Below, piece by piece: positions 14,385-14,537 of a stretch of 14,537 bases of DNA. Position 1 is the stretch's first letter, and every line of letters begins with the position of its first letter. The DNA lies in the NCBI GenBank assembly GCA_963169475.1, contig CAUJFT010000380.1, positions 1 through 14,537 of the forward strand. The letters are read 5' to 3'. Source of the DNA: Bacteroidota bacterium. Its GTDB lineage: Bacteria; Bacteroidota; Bacteroidia; J057. Under the pieces are notes generated by a model. It worked only from the letters and a program-made list of their open reading frames with translations. It had not been told where the DNA came from and ran no database searches. A program made the position numbers and the translations under genes.

Positions 14385-14537
14385 CTTTTTTGAGAAAAAA
14401 AATCATGATTGTGTCAAAAGAGGTTTGGCGATGTCCTTATAACAAGTCGTTTTGAAGGGTAAGAATATTTTTTGTAGGAAGATGAGCTAAATAAGCAGTT
14501 ATTGACAATTCGCTTTTAGTATTTTTACTATCAATTC
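14385..14537. other. Intergenic sequence with no recognised gene
   Basis: This is the right-hand part of a 390-nt stretch without a confident gene (14148-14537). It lies upstream of the proposed tnaA promoter. I see no tRNA, repeat, hairpin terminator or coding frame with family resemblance. It could hold upstream regulator sites for tnaA or the end or promoter of a gene beyond the window. Confidence 0.5.

Noticed and set aside
14502..14507. TTGACA resembling a sigma-70 -35 box
   Set aside because: No TATAAT-like sequence follows at 17 nt, and this phylum uses a different promoter consensus.

Overview
The window reads as a chromosomal segment of a Bacteroidota bacterium. The evidence is the AT-rich composition, the absence of clear Shine-Dalgarno sequences, and repeated TAnnTTTG-type -7 promoter elements upstream of genes. 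Gene content agrees: an outer-membrane protein with TPR, beta-propeller, CRD and OmpA domains in the PorE (type IX secretion) order, a DUF7033-type polysaccharide deacetylase, and a DUF1003 protein. No tRNA, rRNA, insertion sequence, CRISPR array or phage gene was found. The order within the phylum cannot be fixed from this sequence.

Layout, left to right. Positions 1-4069 are all on the minus strand, read right to left: gltX, a small lipoprotein, a two-membrane-segment coiled-coil protein of unknown function, and a FAD-dependent oxidoreductase cut by the left edge. A strong hairpin terminator (4241-4282) separates this block from the PorE-like gene (4331-6397, minus), which is preceded by a lone MlaE-type lipid-transport permease (6592-7329, minus). 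A divergent intergenic region then starts a plus-strand block: polysaccharide deacetylase (7463-8767), then a tight set made of an ECF sigma factor, a 78-residue unknown protein and a small MscS-type channel (8883-10574). This set converges on ruvC (10635-11216, minus). Further right, all minus, are a DUF1003 membrane protein, a DEDDh 3'-5' exonuclease, and tryptophanase (tnaA) with a leader of about 200 nt.

How the genes fit together. Most are housekeeping genes (gltX, ruvC, exonuclease) or cell-envelope genes (PorE-like anchor, MlaE permease, deacetylase, lipoprotein, MscS channel, DUF1003). The sigma/small-protein/channel set is the best candidate for an undescribed unit: a sigma factor with no recognisable anti-sigma, a conspicuous small partner, and a membrane channel that could report envelope tension. 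The second candidate is the tnaA leader, which holds a promoter, a hairpin and a 56-codon open frame ending 15 nt before tnaA. Neither candidate is proven by sequence alone.
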